Under the pieces are notes generated by a model. It had not been told where the DNA came from and did no database searches. It saw only the letters and a list, made by a program, of their open reading frames with translations. The translations under genes and the position numbers were made by a program. This document shows positions 1-6,987 of a stretch of 64,000 nt of DNA, piece after piece (position 1 is the first letter of the stretch; each line of letters begins with the position of its first letter). The DNA is taken from the NCBI RefSeq assembly GCF_001500045.1, contig NZ_LQIX01000001.1, positions 62,001-126,000 on the forward strand. Reading direction: 5' to 3'. This stretch comes from Mycobacterium sp. GA-1199. Lineage in GTDB: Bacteria; Actinomycetota; Actinomycetes; Mycobacteriales; Mycobacteriaceae.

Positions 1-1007
1 ATCGACGAATCGGAGTACGCGTAATCGAAAGGGTCTGGTTCACCACCACGTTCGATGGCCGACGCCAGCGCGACCAGGTCATGCGCGCCCATGCCAGGCC
101 ACCCGTGCAGCACCCGCCGCCATGCACTCGGAATCGCCGAAGCCCCATACGCCGCACCGAGCAGACCGCCCGCGATGGCCGCCACCGTGTCGGTGTCGTA
201 TCCCGCGCGCACCGCGGCGTCCAATGCCAGCCGAAGATGGTCTGCGCGGAAGATGCCCGCCTCCGGGTCGTCCTTCGGCACGGGGGTCGTCGCAATCGCC
301 GACCACGCCGCCTGCATCGCTGTGACCACCCAGCCGTTGTTGGGAAAGGACGCGGGTGCTGCGGACTCGGCGGCGTCCAGGCGGGTGGCCCAGAGGTCGC
401 GACGCTCGCCGGCGATGTGACGTAATCCGACACGCGCATCGAGCTCGCCGGTGAGCACCGCGTGCCGTATGGCACAGCACCACAACACGCAGGCCTCACG
501 GGCGTCCTCGTCGTGGTGGGTCAGCTCGCTGATCGCGCGCGCCGCCTCGACCATCGCGTCCTCGTCGTCGAGGTAAGCGAGCGCGATGGGAGCCGTGCGC
601 ATCAGGGAGCCGTTTCCCGCCGTGCGGCCGGTCTGGCGGTGAAGGGCCTCGGATGCGCGCCGCGCGTCTGCCGCGGTGATGCGGCTATCACGAGACGCCG
701 AGCGCAGGACGGAACCCGTCTGATTGCCAACATCTTTGGCTGTGCGCGACCATTCGAGCCATCGACTCACGATCGCATCTTGCGATGCGGTATCTCGCAG
801 ATCTGCACCAGTAGCCGCTACCTTGGCGATCGCAACCGCCATCGCGGTGTCATCAGTCCATTCGCCGCGCTGCCACGGTCCGCCGCCGACCATCGCCACG
901 TCGAGTTCTGGTGCGCGTGGCGGTTGGAACTCATATGGCGCACCCAGCGCATCCCCCGCGGCAGTGCCCAGCAGTACACCTTCAACGCGGTCATTGTATG
1001 CAGTCAT
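1..1007 (-). CDS. ADP-ribosylglycohydrolase (DraG-like), partial at left edge
   Basis: Hydrolyses ADP-ribose from modified proteins or related ADP-ribosyl compounds, in the cytosol. The minus-strand frame opens at an ATG at 1007 with the N-terminus MTAYNDRVEGVLLGTAAGDA and runs without a stop to base 1, so the C-terminus is missing. Family marks are GVLLGTAAGDALGAPYEF at the start, the metal-binding WTDDTAMAVAIA, GNGSLMRTAPIAL in the middle and DTDTVAAIAGGLLGAAYG near the end; the TDD and DTDT aspartates are the di-metal ligands of this fold. It is divergently transcribed from an NrtR-like repressor over 70 bp containing a palindrome, so it is probably NrtR-controlled (inference). The substrate cannot be told from sequence. 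Confidence 0.9.
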   Translation of the reverse strand, partial: MTAYNDRVEGVLLGTAAGDALGAPYEFQPPRAPELDVAMVGGGPWQRGEWTDDTAMAVAIAKVAATGADLRDTASQDAIVSRWLEWSRTAKDVGNQTGSVLRSASRDSRITAADARRASEALHRQTGRTAGNGSLMRTAPIALAYLDDEDAMVEAARAISELTHHDEDAREACVLWCCAIRHAVLTGELDARVGLRHIAGERRDLWATRLDAAESAAPASFPNNGWVVTAMQAAWSAIATTPVPKDDPEAGIFRADHLRLALDAAVRAGYDTDTVAAIAGGLLGAAYGASAIPSAWRRVLHGWPGMGAHDLVALASAIERGGEPDPFDYAYSDSS

Positions 1008-1025
1008 TTGGCCCCCTCCAGGTAT

Positions 1026-1049
1026 AGTTTGCGCAATTATGCGCTAAAT
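1026..1049. promoter_or_regulatory. Palindromic operator candidate between DraG-like and NrtR-like genes
   Basis: A perfect inverted repeat GCGCA-ATTA-TGCGC (1031-1044) sits in the 70-bp divergent spacer. It extends outward to a 24-bp imperfect palindrome with 8 of 10 pairs matching per arm. NrtR-family repressors bind roughly 20-bp palindromes near the genes they control and often their own gene, so this is the natural operator candidate. The assignment is inference from position. Confidence 0.55.
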
Positions 1050-1077
1050 GTCAAACACTGTACGCTGAGGCTCCGAC

Positions 1078-1731
1078 ATGAGTGAGAAGGCGTACCGAGA
1101 CACCAGCGGGCGGAAGCTGACCGACTACCCGCGACCCTCGGTCGCCGTCGACACGGCGTTACTCACGCTCGATCCGCACGCGGGACTGGTCGTGCTCGAG
1201 GTCCGCCGTCCGAAGGGAACGGGCTGGTCGCTCCCTGGCACGTTCGTCCATGAGCGCGAAACACTCGCGCAGGCCGTTGACCGCTCGCTGCGGATGAAAG
1301 CCAACGTGCGTGGGTTGCATCCACGTCAACTTCGCGTCTTCGACGACCCGACGCGCGACGATCGCGGGTGGGTGATGTCGGTTGCCCACGTGCAAGTGGT
1401 GCGTCTGGACCAACTGGCTGATCGATTCTCGGAGAAGACGAGGCTCGTCCCAATCGACGCACCCGGACGGCTGCCATACGACCACGCCGACATCATCAAG
1501 TTGGCAGTCGAGGACGTCCGAAAGCACTACCTAGACAAGCCGGATCCAGATCGCCTTCTCGGTGAGACCTTCACCCTGCGGGAGTTGCGCATGGTCCACG
1601 AAGCGATCGCCGGACAGTCGCTGCAGCGCGACACCTTCCGGCGTGCGATGGAGCCGCACCTCATTGCCACAGGCCTGAGCAGTACCAGCGGCCGGGGCCG
1701 GCCCGCGGAATTATTCCGTCGTCGCAGTTGA
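1078..1731 (+). CDS. NrtR-like transcriptional regulator (degenerate Nudix + winged helix)
   Basis: 217 aa. Residues about 15-140 form a Nudix-like domain and about 155-217 a winged-helix region ending in a basic tail, the architecture of NrtR repressors of NAD metabolism, which sense ADP-ribose or related ligands. The Nudix box is degenerate: around LPGTFVHERETLAQAVDRSL the REx2EE catalytic core is missing, as expected for a sensor rather than a hydrolase. The divergent neighbour is an ADP-ribosylglycohydrolase, which strengthens the link to ADP-ribose/NAD. Regulation is likely through the palindrome in the shared spacer. A catalytically active Nudix hydrolase is unlikely. Confidence 0.8.
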   Translation: MSEKAYRDTSGRKLTDYPRPSVAVDTALLTLDPHAGLVVLEVRRPKGTGWSLPGTFVHERETLAQAVDRSLRMKANVRGLHPRQLRVFDDPTRDDRGWVMSVAHVQVVRLDQLADRFSEKTRLVPIDAPGRLPYDHADIIKLAVEDVRKHYLDKPDPDRLLGETFTLRELRMVHEAIAGQSLQRDTFRRAMEPHLIATGLSSTSGRGRPAELFRRRS

Positions 1732-1886
1732 TCGCGGACGCGGTTAACCGTGTTAGGACAGTCCGCGTCAATCCCCGGTTCCGAATCGCCTCCCGTCGCC
1801 GGGTCGACAGCCACGCTCGGACGAGTCGCGTAACACTTCGATCGGCGATTCACCGTTGCGCGGATCAAATTCGACAATGCGGGTCG

Positions 1887-2372
1887 CTATCCGATGCCTT
1901 GCCGAATCATCTGATCCAGTTCATGGAGAGGCATATCCAGTACGTGGCTGAACACTGGAACCTTCGAGGCTGGCAGGATTGCGACTCCGTCACGCAGACG
2001 CAGTTCCATTACGTACTCGCGGTCCGTTGGGAGTACTTCGACGCCTGCTTTTACTCCGAGTGAGTGAAGTTGTCGGCCAAGCTGTTCCGCGCCCAACAGG
2101 GAGCGGGCTACCGACGCCCACGTCCATATCAAATAGCGCTCGACTAATTCGAACGTGGAGAACCTGGCTGTACCCGGGTACCGTTTCCCGCGGTCATCGA
2201 CTTCGTCAAGCACCCACCAGCCATCCTCGAGTCTCAGATAGAAGGACGCGTCGTCGGAGGTGAAGGCCATGTCACCGTCGTCACGACTGTCGGAAGCGCC
2301 GACATGAGTCAATTGCGCTCGGTTAGCCCACTCATCCCAGCTCGTAGCTAGCCTCGAAAAGTCTGGCTGCAT
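1887..2372 (-). CDS. Imm61-type immunity protein for the upstream TNT toxin
   Basis: 161 aa, cytosolic, no signal peptide. Its start codon overlaps the stop codon of the TNT toxin gene by one base (ATTA on the plus strand), so the two are translationally coupled. Position, size and a central stretch with DASFYLRLEDGWWVLDEVDD fit the immunity proteins found after mycobacterial TNT toxins; the M. tuberculosis counterpart is IFT (Rv3902c), which binds and blocks the TNT NADase. The family name Imm61 is from memory of the family and was not searched. Context makes the immunity role the best call. Confidence 0.72.
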   Translation of the reverse strand: MQPDFSRLATSWDEWANRAQLTHVGASDSRDDGDMAFTSDDASFYLRLEDGWWVLDEVDDRGKRYPGTARFSTFELVERYLIWTWASVARSLLGAEQLGRQLHSLGVKAGVEVLPTDREYVMELRLRDGVAILPASKVPVFSHVLDMPLHELDQMIRQGIG

Positions 2373-4045
2373 TATCCAATCTCCTTGAGAAACCCAGAAT
2401 CAACCAAGCCTTGTGTCGTGGCTCGCTCACCTGGCGGAGCGATGATCCGAAACTGCGTACCCCCGCCCGGTTGGTGAAACCATGGTGCCACCTGTGATTG
2501 TTCGATGCTCCAGCCAGGCGGAAGCGCGGTGGGGTCGTCGACGACGTAACGGTAGTACGGCTTCGCGGCGCTCTCCATAGGCAGCGATAGTTCGGCGAAA
2601 GGCGTTCCTTCTGGGGCCAGGTAAGCGCCGAACGGGGAACCGAAGCGCCCGAGCTCGGTGCCTGCCGGGAGCTGTGCCTCCGGGATCACCGTGCCCGGGA
2701 CTGCGTAAGGCTTGCTTTCTAGATCCTCATCGGGATATATGAGGCTGCCGTCCGCGTTGGTGAATTGCGGCCCCGGGGGTATCGGCTCATAGCCGTCGAA
2801 CAGCGGAGAGTCTGGCGGTAGTGGTCTAGCCGCGGGAATATCCGGCGACAGGGTTCCCGGGTGGTCGCTCGTCGCGGGGCCAAGCGGAGTCGAGTGCTCG
2901 ACTGTGCCTGTGTGACTTGGCATGTCGATGACATCGTCGGGTATGGCACGTGCCGCGAGAGCTGCTTCGCCACCGAACATCGCGCTCGGCGCGGTCAGGG
3001 CCGTACTGCCGGCTACCTCACCCAAGTAATGCCCGGGGTAGTTCGTCAGGTGCTCGATGTCCTCTTTCATCGAGTCGATCGGGTTCGTCACCCGTTCCCA
3101 GGTGCCCTTGGCCAAGTCCGTCCACGACTCTTTCAAGTCCTCCAACCCGTTCGCTCCGATGAGGTTCTTGATGCTCTCTTCGGTGCCGAACCAGCCGTCG
3201 GCGAAGCCGTCCTCGAAGCCGGGTTTCGGCATTGCATCGCGTTCGGGCGTCTTGACTGGGGCAAGCGGTTTGTGCGCTGCGGCGACCATCGCGTCGAGCC
3301 GCTGTTCGATCTGCTCGGGCGGAACTCCGCTGCGCAACAGCGTCTCGCGCGCAAGGCTCTTGAACTGCTCTACCTTCGCCGGGTCCAACCGCACCGGCTG
3401 CGCTGGTTGGCCGGGTTCGGCGATCCGATTCAATGCTTCATCGAGATTCTTCGGTGTCGACGACTGCTCGTCCGGCTTCGGTTCGTCACGCCGCCCGCCA
3501 GTTGCAGGCAGCAGCATGTCCTCCAGCGACCCCGCCGTCTTCACCACCCGTTCACCGCTCGCCGCGGTGATCGCACCCGCCAACTCGGTGTCGATGCGCT
3601 CACCGTCCGCGAGCGCATCCGCGATGCGCTCCCTGAGGTCGGTGACCTTGGCCGCCACCTGGGCGGCGTACTCGTCTGTCATGTGGCTGGTATCGGGCGG
3701 GATCACCTGATTGGTGGACTCATCGATGCCCACTGCCGGTTGGGCGGCGGCATCGTCGAGGATGCCCTTGATGGTTTCGGCGAGGGCCTCCGCGTCGCGG
3801 TGAACGTTCTCCATCCTTTGAGCCGCCGCGCCGAGATTGTCGGCCACCGCTTCGTGGTCTGCCGCCGTGGCCGTCATCGCCGACTTCGCGGCCTCCGCGC
3901 CCTGGCCTTCCCAGGTCGATACCGTGATCAGCGAACGATAGAACTCAGCCGAGCCGGTGTGATTGTCCGCGGCCTCGCGTGCTGCCTGGGCGAGATCGGC
4001 GATCTCGGGAGGCCACTGTTTGAGCTCACCAAGGCTCAGCGCCAT
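2372..4045 (-). CDS. Type VII-secreted WXG-TNT toxin (NAD+ glycohydrolase)
   Basis: 557 aa. Residues 1-100 form a helical EspA/WXG100-like domain with the W-x-G turn in STWEGQGAEAAKSAM. A helical and Pro-rich linker follows (about 100-430), and a C-terminal TNT domain (about 430-557) carries AGTELGRFGSPFGAYLAPEG and APWFHQPGGGTQF, hallmarks of the tuberculosis necrotizing toxin fold of CpnT, an NAD+ glycohydrolase. It follows an EspC-like partner by 9 bp and precedes an overlapping immunity gene. Known TNT toxins leave by ESX systems and destroy NAD in a host or competitor cell. The region equivalent to the CpnT catalytic histidine reads PYYRY here, so activity needs checking. Confidence 0.88.
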   Translation of the reverse strand: MALSLGELKQWPPEIADLAQAAREAADNHTGSAEFYRSLITVSTWEGQGAEAAKSAMTATAADHEAVADNLGAAAQRMENVHRDAEALAETIKGILDDAAAQPAVGIDESTNQVIPPDTSHMTDEYAAQVAAKVTDLRERIADALADGERIDTELAGAITAASGERVVKTAGSLEDMLLPATGGRRDEPKPDEQSSTPKNLDEALNRIAEPGQPAQPVRLDPAKVEQFKSLARETLLRSGVPPEQIEQRLDAMVAAAHKPLAPVKTPERDAMPKPGFEDGFADGWFGTEESIKNLIGANGLEDLKESWTDLAKGTWERVTNPIDSMKEDIEHLTNYPGHYLGEVAGSTALTAPSAMFGGEAALAARAIPDDVIDMPSHTGTVEHSTPLGPATSDHPGTLSPDIPAARPLPPDSPLFDGYEPIPPGPQFTNADGSLIYPDEDLESKPYAVPGTVIPEAQLPAGTELGRFGSPFGAYLAPEGTPFAELSLPMESAAKPYYRYVVDDPTALPPGWSIEQSQVAPWFHQPGGGTQFRIIAPPGERATTQGLVDSGFLKEIG

Positions 4046-4054
4046 TCCCGCACC

Positions 4055-4369
4055 TCACATCGCAGAGCCGGCGTCCTCTACCGCCTCGGCGCCGCCAACA
4101 TCGGTGCGCACGTAACTGTCTGCCGCCTCGCGGTGTCCCTGCGCGTGTCTGACGAAATCACCGGCGAACCGTGCGCCGTCGGCCTCCCACGCCGCCAGCA
4201 TCTTCGGCAACGCGGCGGCTGCCGACCCCGATCCGAGAGCGGTGTTACCCGCATGTGAATGCGCCGCCTGGTGCGCTGACCGAAACCCGCTGGCCTGGCC
4301 GTCGAGCCGGTCTGCGGCCATGCGCAGCTCGGTCGGATCGACCTTCAGCGGCTCGTTCGAGTCAGACAT
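4055..4369 (-). CDS. EspC-like / DUF2580 type VII secretion partner
   Basis: About 104 aa, all helical, starting MSDSNEPLKVDPTELRMAAD. It carries the C-terminal ESX export signal Y-x-x-x-D as YVRTD (in ADSYVRTDVGG). Such small proteins pair with the WXG domain of the next gene and guide it to an ESX secretion machine. The ATG at 4369 was chosen over GTG 4372 because a paralogue in this window starts the same way and a purine-rich RBS precedes it. It is first in a three-gene minus-strand cassette with the TNT toxin and its immunity protein. The paralogue lies at 27251-27574. Confidence 0.85.
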   Translation of the reverse strand: MSDSNEPLKVDPTELRMAADRLDGQASGFRSAHQAAHSHAGNTALGSGSAAAALPKMLAAWEADGARFAGDFVRHAQGHREAADSYVRTDVGGAEAVEDAGSAM

Positions 4370-4475
4370 CACGCCCCCTTTTCCAGCATCAGCCGCACAC
4401 TAACACCGCCCGACGGGCCGCCAACGCAGCAATTTCGTCCCCGGAAACCTCCGGGCGAAGCGTTAAACTCACCCC

Positions 4476-4829
4476 ATGGAACTACTACGCAACGTAGTTG
4501 TACTGCTGCACATCGTCGGCTTCGCGATCACGTTCGGCGGCTGGGCCGCCGAGGCCCTGGCCCGACGCTTCCGCACCCCCCGCGCCATGGACTACGGCCT
4601 GTTGCTCTCGCTGCTCACCGGCCTCGCTCTCGCCGCGCCGTGGCCCGCCGGCATCGAACTCAACTACCCGAAGATCGGGATCAAACTGGTCATCCTCGTG
4701 ATCCTCGGCGGCTTCCTGGGCATGGGCAGCGCTCGCCAGAAGCGCACCGGCAACCCGATACCGCGCCTGATGTTCTGGGCGATCGGCGTCCTGTCGTTCG
4801 CCGCCGCAGCCATCGCCGTCCTCTGGTGA
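4476..4829 (+). CDS. Small integral membrane protein, four TM segments
   Basis: 117 aa, mostly hydrophobic, with four predicted membrane helices at roughly residues 5-27, 40-60, 68-86 and 97-116 and short Arg-rich loops (LARRFRTPRA, ARQKRTGNP). It resembles conserved mycobacterial membrane proteins of unknown function. I recognise no catalytic or binding motif. It stands alone between the ESX cassette on the opposite strand and the zinc-ribbon protein downstream. Confidence 0.75.
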   Translation: MELLRNVVVLLHIVGFAITFGGWAAEALARRFRTPRAMDYGLLLSLLTGLALAAPWPAGIELNYPKIGIKLVILVILGGFLGMGSARQKRTGNPIPRLMFWAIGVLSFAAAAIAVLW

Positions 4830-4892
4830 CCTACCCCGCTCAGCAAACGCATGAATCAGTGAATTGTCGTATGCACCTGGAATAATGGTGCA

Positions 4893-5768
4893 GTGACGCA
4901 AACTGCAATCGAACGTCTTCACATCGTCGAGGGAGCCGACTGGAAGGACGCGGTGATCACTCTTCTGGAGGATCGCTCGTCGTACCGGCCGTGGCGCTAC
5001 GGCTTCGGCGAAGCCCACATCGGCGACCCGGTGGCCATCGTTTTGAACACCGATCCGCCGTCGGTCATGACGCGACTCGGCCGCATCGGTCCCGACGGGC
5101 GCTTCGACCGCGCCGAGATCACCTGGGGCCTGCCCAGCCCCGGCCTGGTGGACCTCGGCACCCTGGCGCGGCTGGTCAGGCTCGCCGGCGACGACGACCC
5201 CCGCAAGGTGTGGCAGCTTCGCGGCGACGCGGCCACTCGCATGCTTCTCGCGCTGACCGACTGCGACGCCGACGGCAAGCGTTCGACGCGGTTCGGCCAT
5301 TCGACGATGGCCGCGGCCGCCACCCTTCTTCACTCCCGCGGCCTGTGCACCGGATGCGGAGCCGTCCTCGACCTACTCGGCGAGCAAGCCCGCGACGCCT
5401 TCCGCATCCGCACGGTCGACTTTCCCGAGCGGCCGCAACCCCAGCCGGTGATCATGGAGGCCACCAACGTGCCCAGCTACTTCTATGGGCCGATACCCGA
5501 CAAGTGTTGGCTGCCAGAACTTCCCGCCGATTGGCCCGGTGTGCTGTGTCTCCGCTGCGACGCCGCCATGCGCGACGGCGGCTTCACAAGCTTGATCGAC
5601 TACCTGTTCTCCCAGCATCCGCGGTGTCCCTATTGCGGCGCCCAACGCACGCAGAGCGCACAGTTCGGAGAGGTCTTTCATCTGGACTTCCCGCCGTGGG
5701 ACGACTACCGCGGCTGCGTCCGTCGTAACGACAACTGGACCTGCACCGTATGTGGCAGCCAATGGTGA
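4893..5768 (+). CDS. Hypothetical protein with paired-cysteine zinc-ribbon-like motifs
   Basis: 291 aa from a GTG start. Residues 1-130 are an unrecognised globular region. The C-terminal half has four Cys pairs: CTGC (about 150), CLRC (about 218), CPYC (about 241) and a terminal CTVC five residues from the end. The spacing suggests two zinc ribbons, so nucleic-acid or protein binding is possible, but there is no direct evidence. It is convergent with the LLM oxidoreductase 32 bp downstream. Confidence 0.72.
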   Translation: MTQTAIERLHIVEGADWKDAVITLLEDRSSYRPWRYGFGEAHIGDPVAIVLNTDPPSVMTRLGRIGPDGRFDRAEITWGLPSPGLVDLGTLARLVRLAGDDDPRKVWQLRGDAATRMLLALTDCDADGKRSTRFGHSTMAAAATLLHSRGLCTGCGAVLDLLGEQARDAFRIRTVDFPERPQPQPVIMEATNVPSYFYGPIPDKCWLPELPADWPGVLCLRCDAAMRDGGFTSLIDYLFSQHPRCPYCGAQRTQSAQFGEVFHLDFPPWDDYRGCVRRNDNWTCTVCGSQW

Positions 5769-5800
5769 CCCGGTCAAGGCGAGTCCGCTGGCCGCCTCAG

Positions 5801-6817
5801 TCATCGCGCCCGAATGCTCTGCGCCACCTCGCCGTAACGCTCGAACCGTGCCGGATCGGCCAGCGCGTTGTAGAGCACCACGCGTGATGCCACCCCGCCG
5901 TACCGTGAGATCAACGCGTCCGCCAGACCGTCCCACGTCGACTCCGTGGCGAACGTCGCGATGTGCTCGTCGGTGATACAAGCCGCCATGCCCTGGTAGT
6001 CGCCGGCCTTCTGCTTCTCGCGGATCCGCGCCGTCGTGCCCTCGAACCCGGCCTCGTCCCAGATGAAGGCGTAGTTCGGTGTGCTGCCGTAGAAGCTCAT
6101 GCTCGTGCGCACCAGCTCCCGCTCACGATCGCGTTCCGCGTCGGTGTCGCCGACGATCGTCATCACCGGCACGATCACCGCGATGTCATCGACCGAGCGC
6201 CCCGACTTCGCGGCGCCCTGCGCCAGATTCGGCAGCACATGCCGGCCGATGTAGCCCGGCTCGCCCAGCGGATGCACGTGGATTCCGTCGGCGACCTCGC
6301 CGGCCATCCGCAGCATCCACGGGTTCACCGCCGCGACATCCACTTTGGGATCCGGCGCGTCTATCGGTCCCGCGCTCCACTGCGGCGTGATGAAGTCCAA
6401 GCTGTAGAAGTCACCGCGATGCTCGAGCTTGCCCGTCCGGAACGCATGGAAGCACGCCTTCACCGCCAGCACGTAGTCACGCAGCCGTGGACCCGGACGC
6501 TCGAACTCCATTCCGTAGCGCCGCACCACGTGCGTGCGGACCTGCGTACCCAACCCCAGGCGAAAACGACCGCCGGTTGCCTCCTGCAACTCCCACGCCG
6601 TCGCCGCCGAAACGAACGGGCTGCGCGGAAACGCCACCGCGACGCCCGTCGACAGCTCCAACCCCGGCGCGGCCTGCGCCGCCACCGCCGCATTCATGTA
6701 CGGCGTGCGGCCCGTCTCGGTGAACAGCAATCCGGAGAACCCGGCCGTCTGCGTCCGTCGGGCCAGCTCGCCGATGTCCTGAAGCGGTTGCGGGGTTGTC
6801 ATCGCGTCGACGTGCAC
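5801..6817 (-). CDS. LLM class F420-dependent oxidoreductase (TIGR03617-like)
   Basis: 338 aa, single TIM-barrel luciferase-like domain. Recognisable are the N-terminal LARRTQTAGFSGLLFTETG, the central GRFRLGLGTQVRTHVVRRYG and the PKVDVAAVNPWMLRMAGEVA segment typical of F420-dependent LLM enzymes of mycobacteria. It would use reduced deazaflavin F420 for hydride transfer; the substrate is unknown. The start is the GTG at 6817. It is divergent from the nitric oxide reductase operon, with about 170 bp between. Confidence 0.85.
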   Translation of the reverse strand: MHVDAMTTPQPLQDIGELARRTQTAGFSGLLFTETGRTPYMNAAVAAQAAPGLELSTGVAVAFPRSPFVSAATAWELQEATGGRFRLGLGTQVRTHVVRRYGMEFERPGPRLRDYVLAVKACFHAFRTGKLEHRGDFYSLDFITPQWSAGPIDAPDPKVDVAAVNPWMLRMAGEVADGIHVHPLGEPGYIGRHVLPNLAQGAAKSGRSVDDIAVIVPVMTIVGDTDAERDRERELVRTSMSFYGSTPNYAFIWDEAGFEGTTARIREKQKAGDYQGMAACITDEHIATFATESTWDGLADALISRYGGVASRVVLYNALADPARFERYGEVAQSIRAR

Positions 6818-6987
6818 AGTCGCACCCTAGCCCGACCACCCGTCTGCCACGCCAACTTTGGCTAGCCTTTGCTTAACAACCGCCAAGGCCGACGCGAACT
6901 CTGGGAACCTCCACCACTTTCGCGATGCTTTCGTTACTTTGGCTACACGCTGCGATCGTGCATCCGATGCCGTCGGAAGGGATAGCC

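Noticed and set aside
1728..2063. 111-aa plus-strand frame between the NrtR-like gene and the immunity gene
   Set aside because: It runs into the antisense of the immunity gene and its composition is not protein-like; no RBS.
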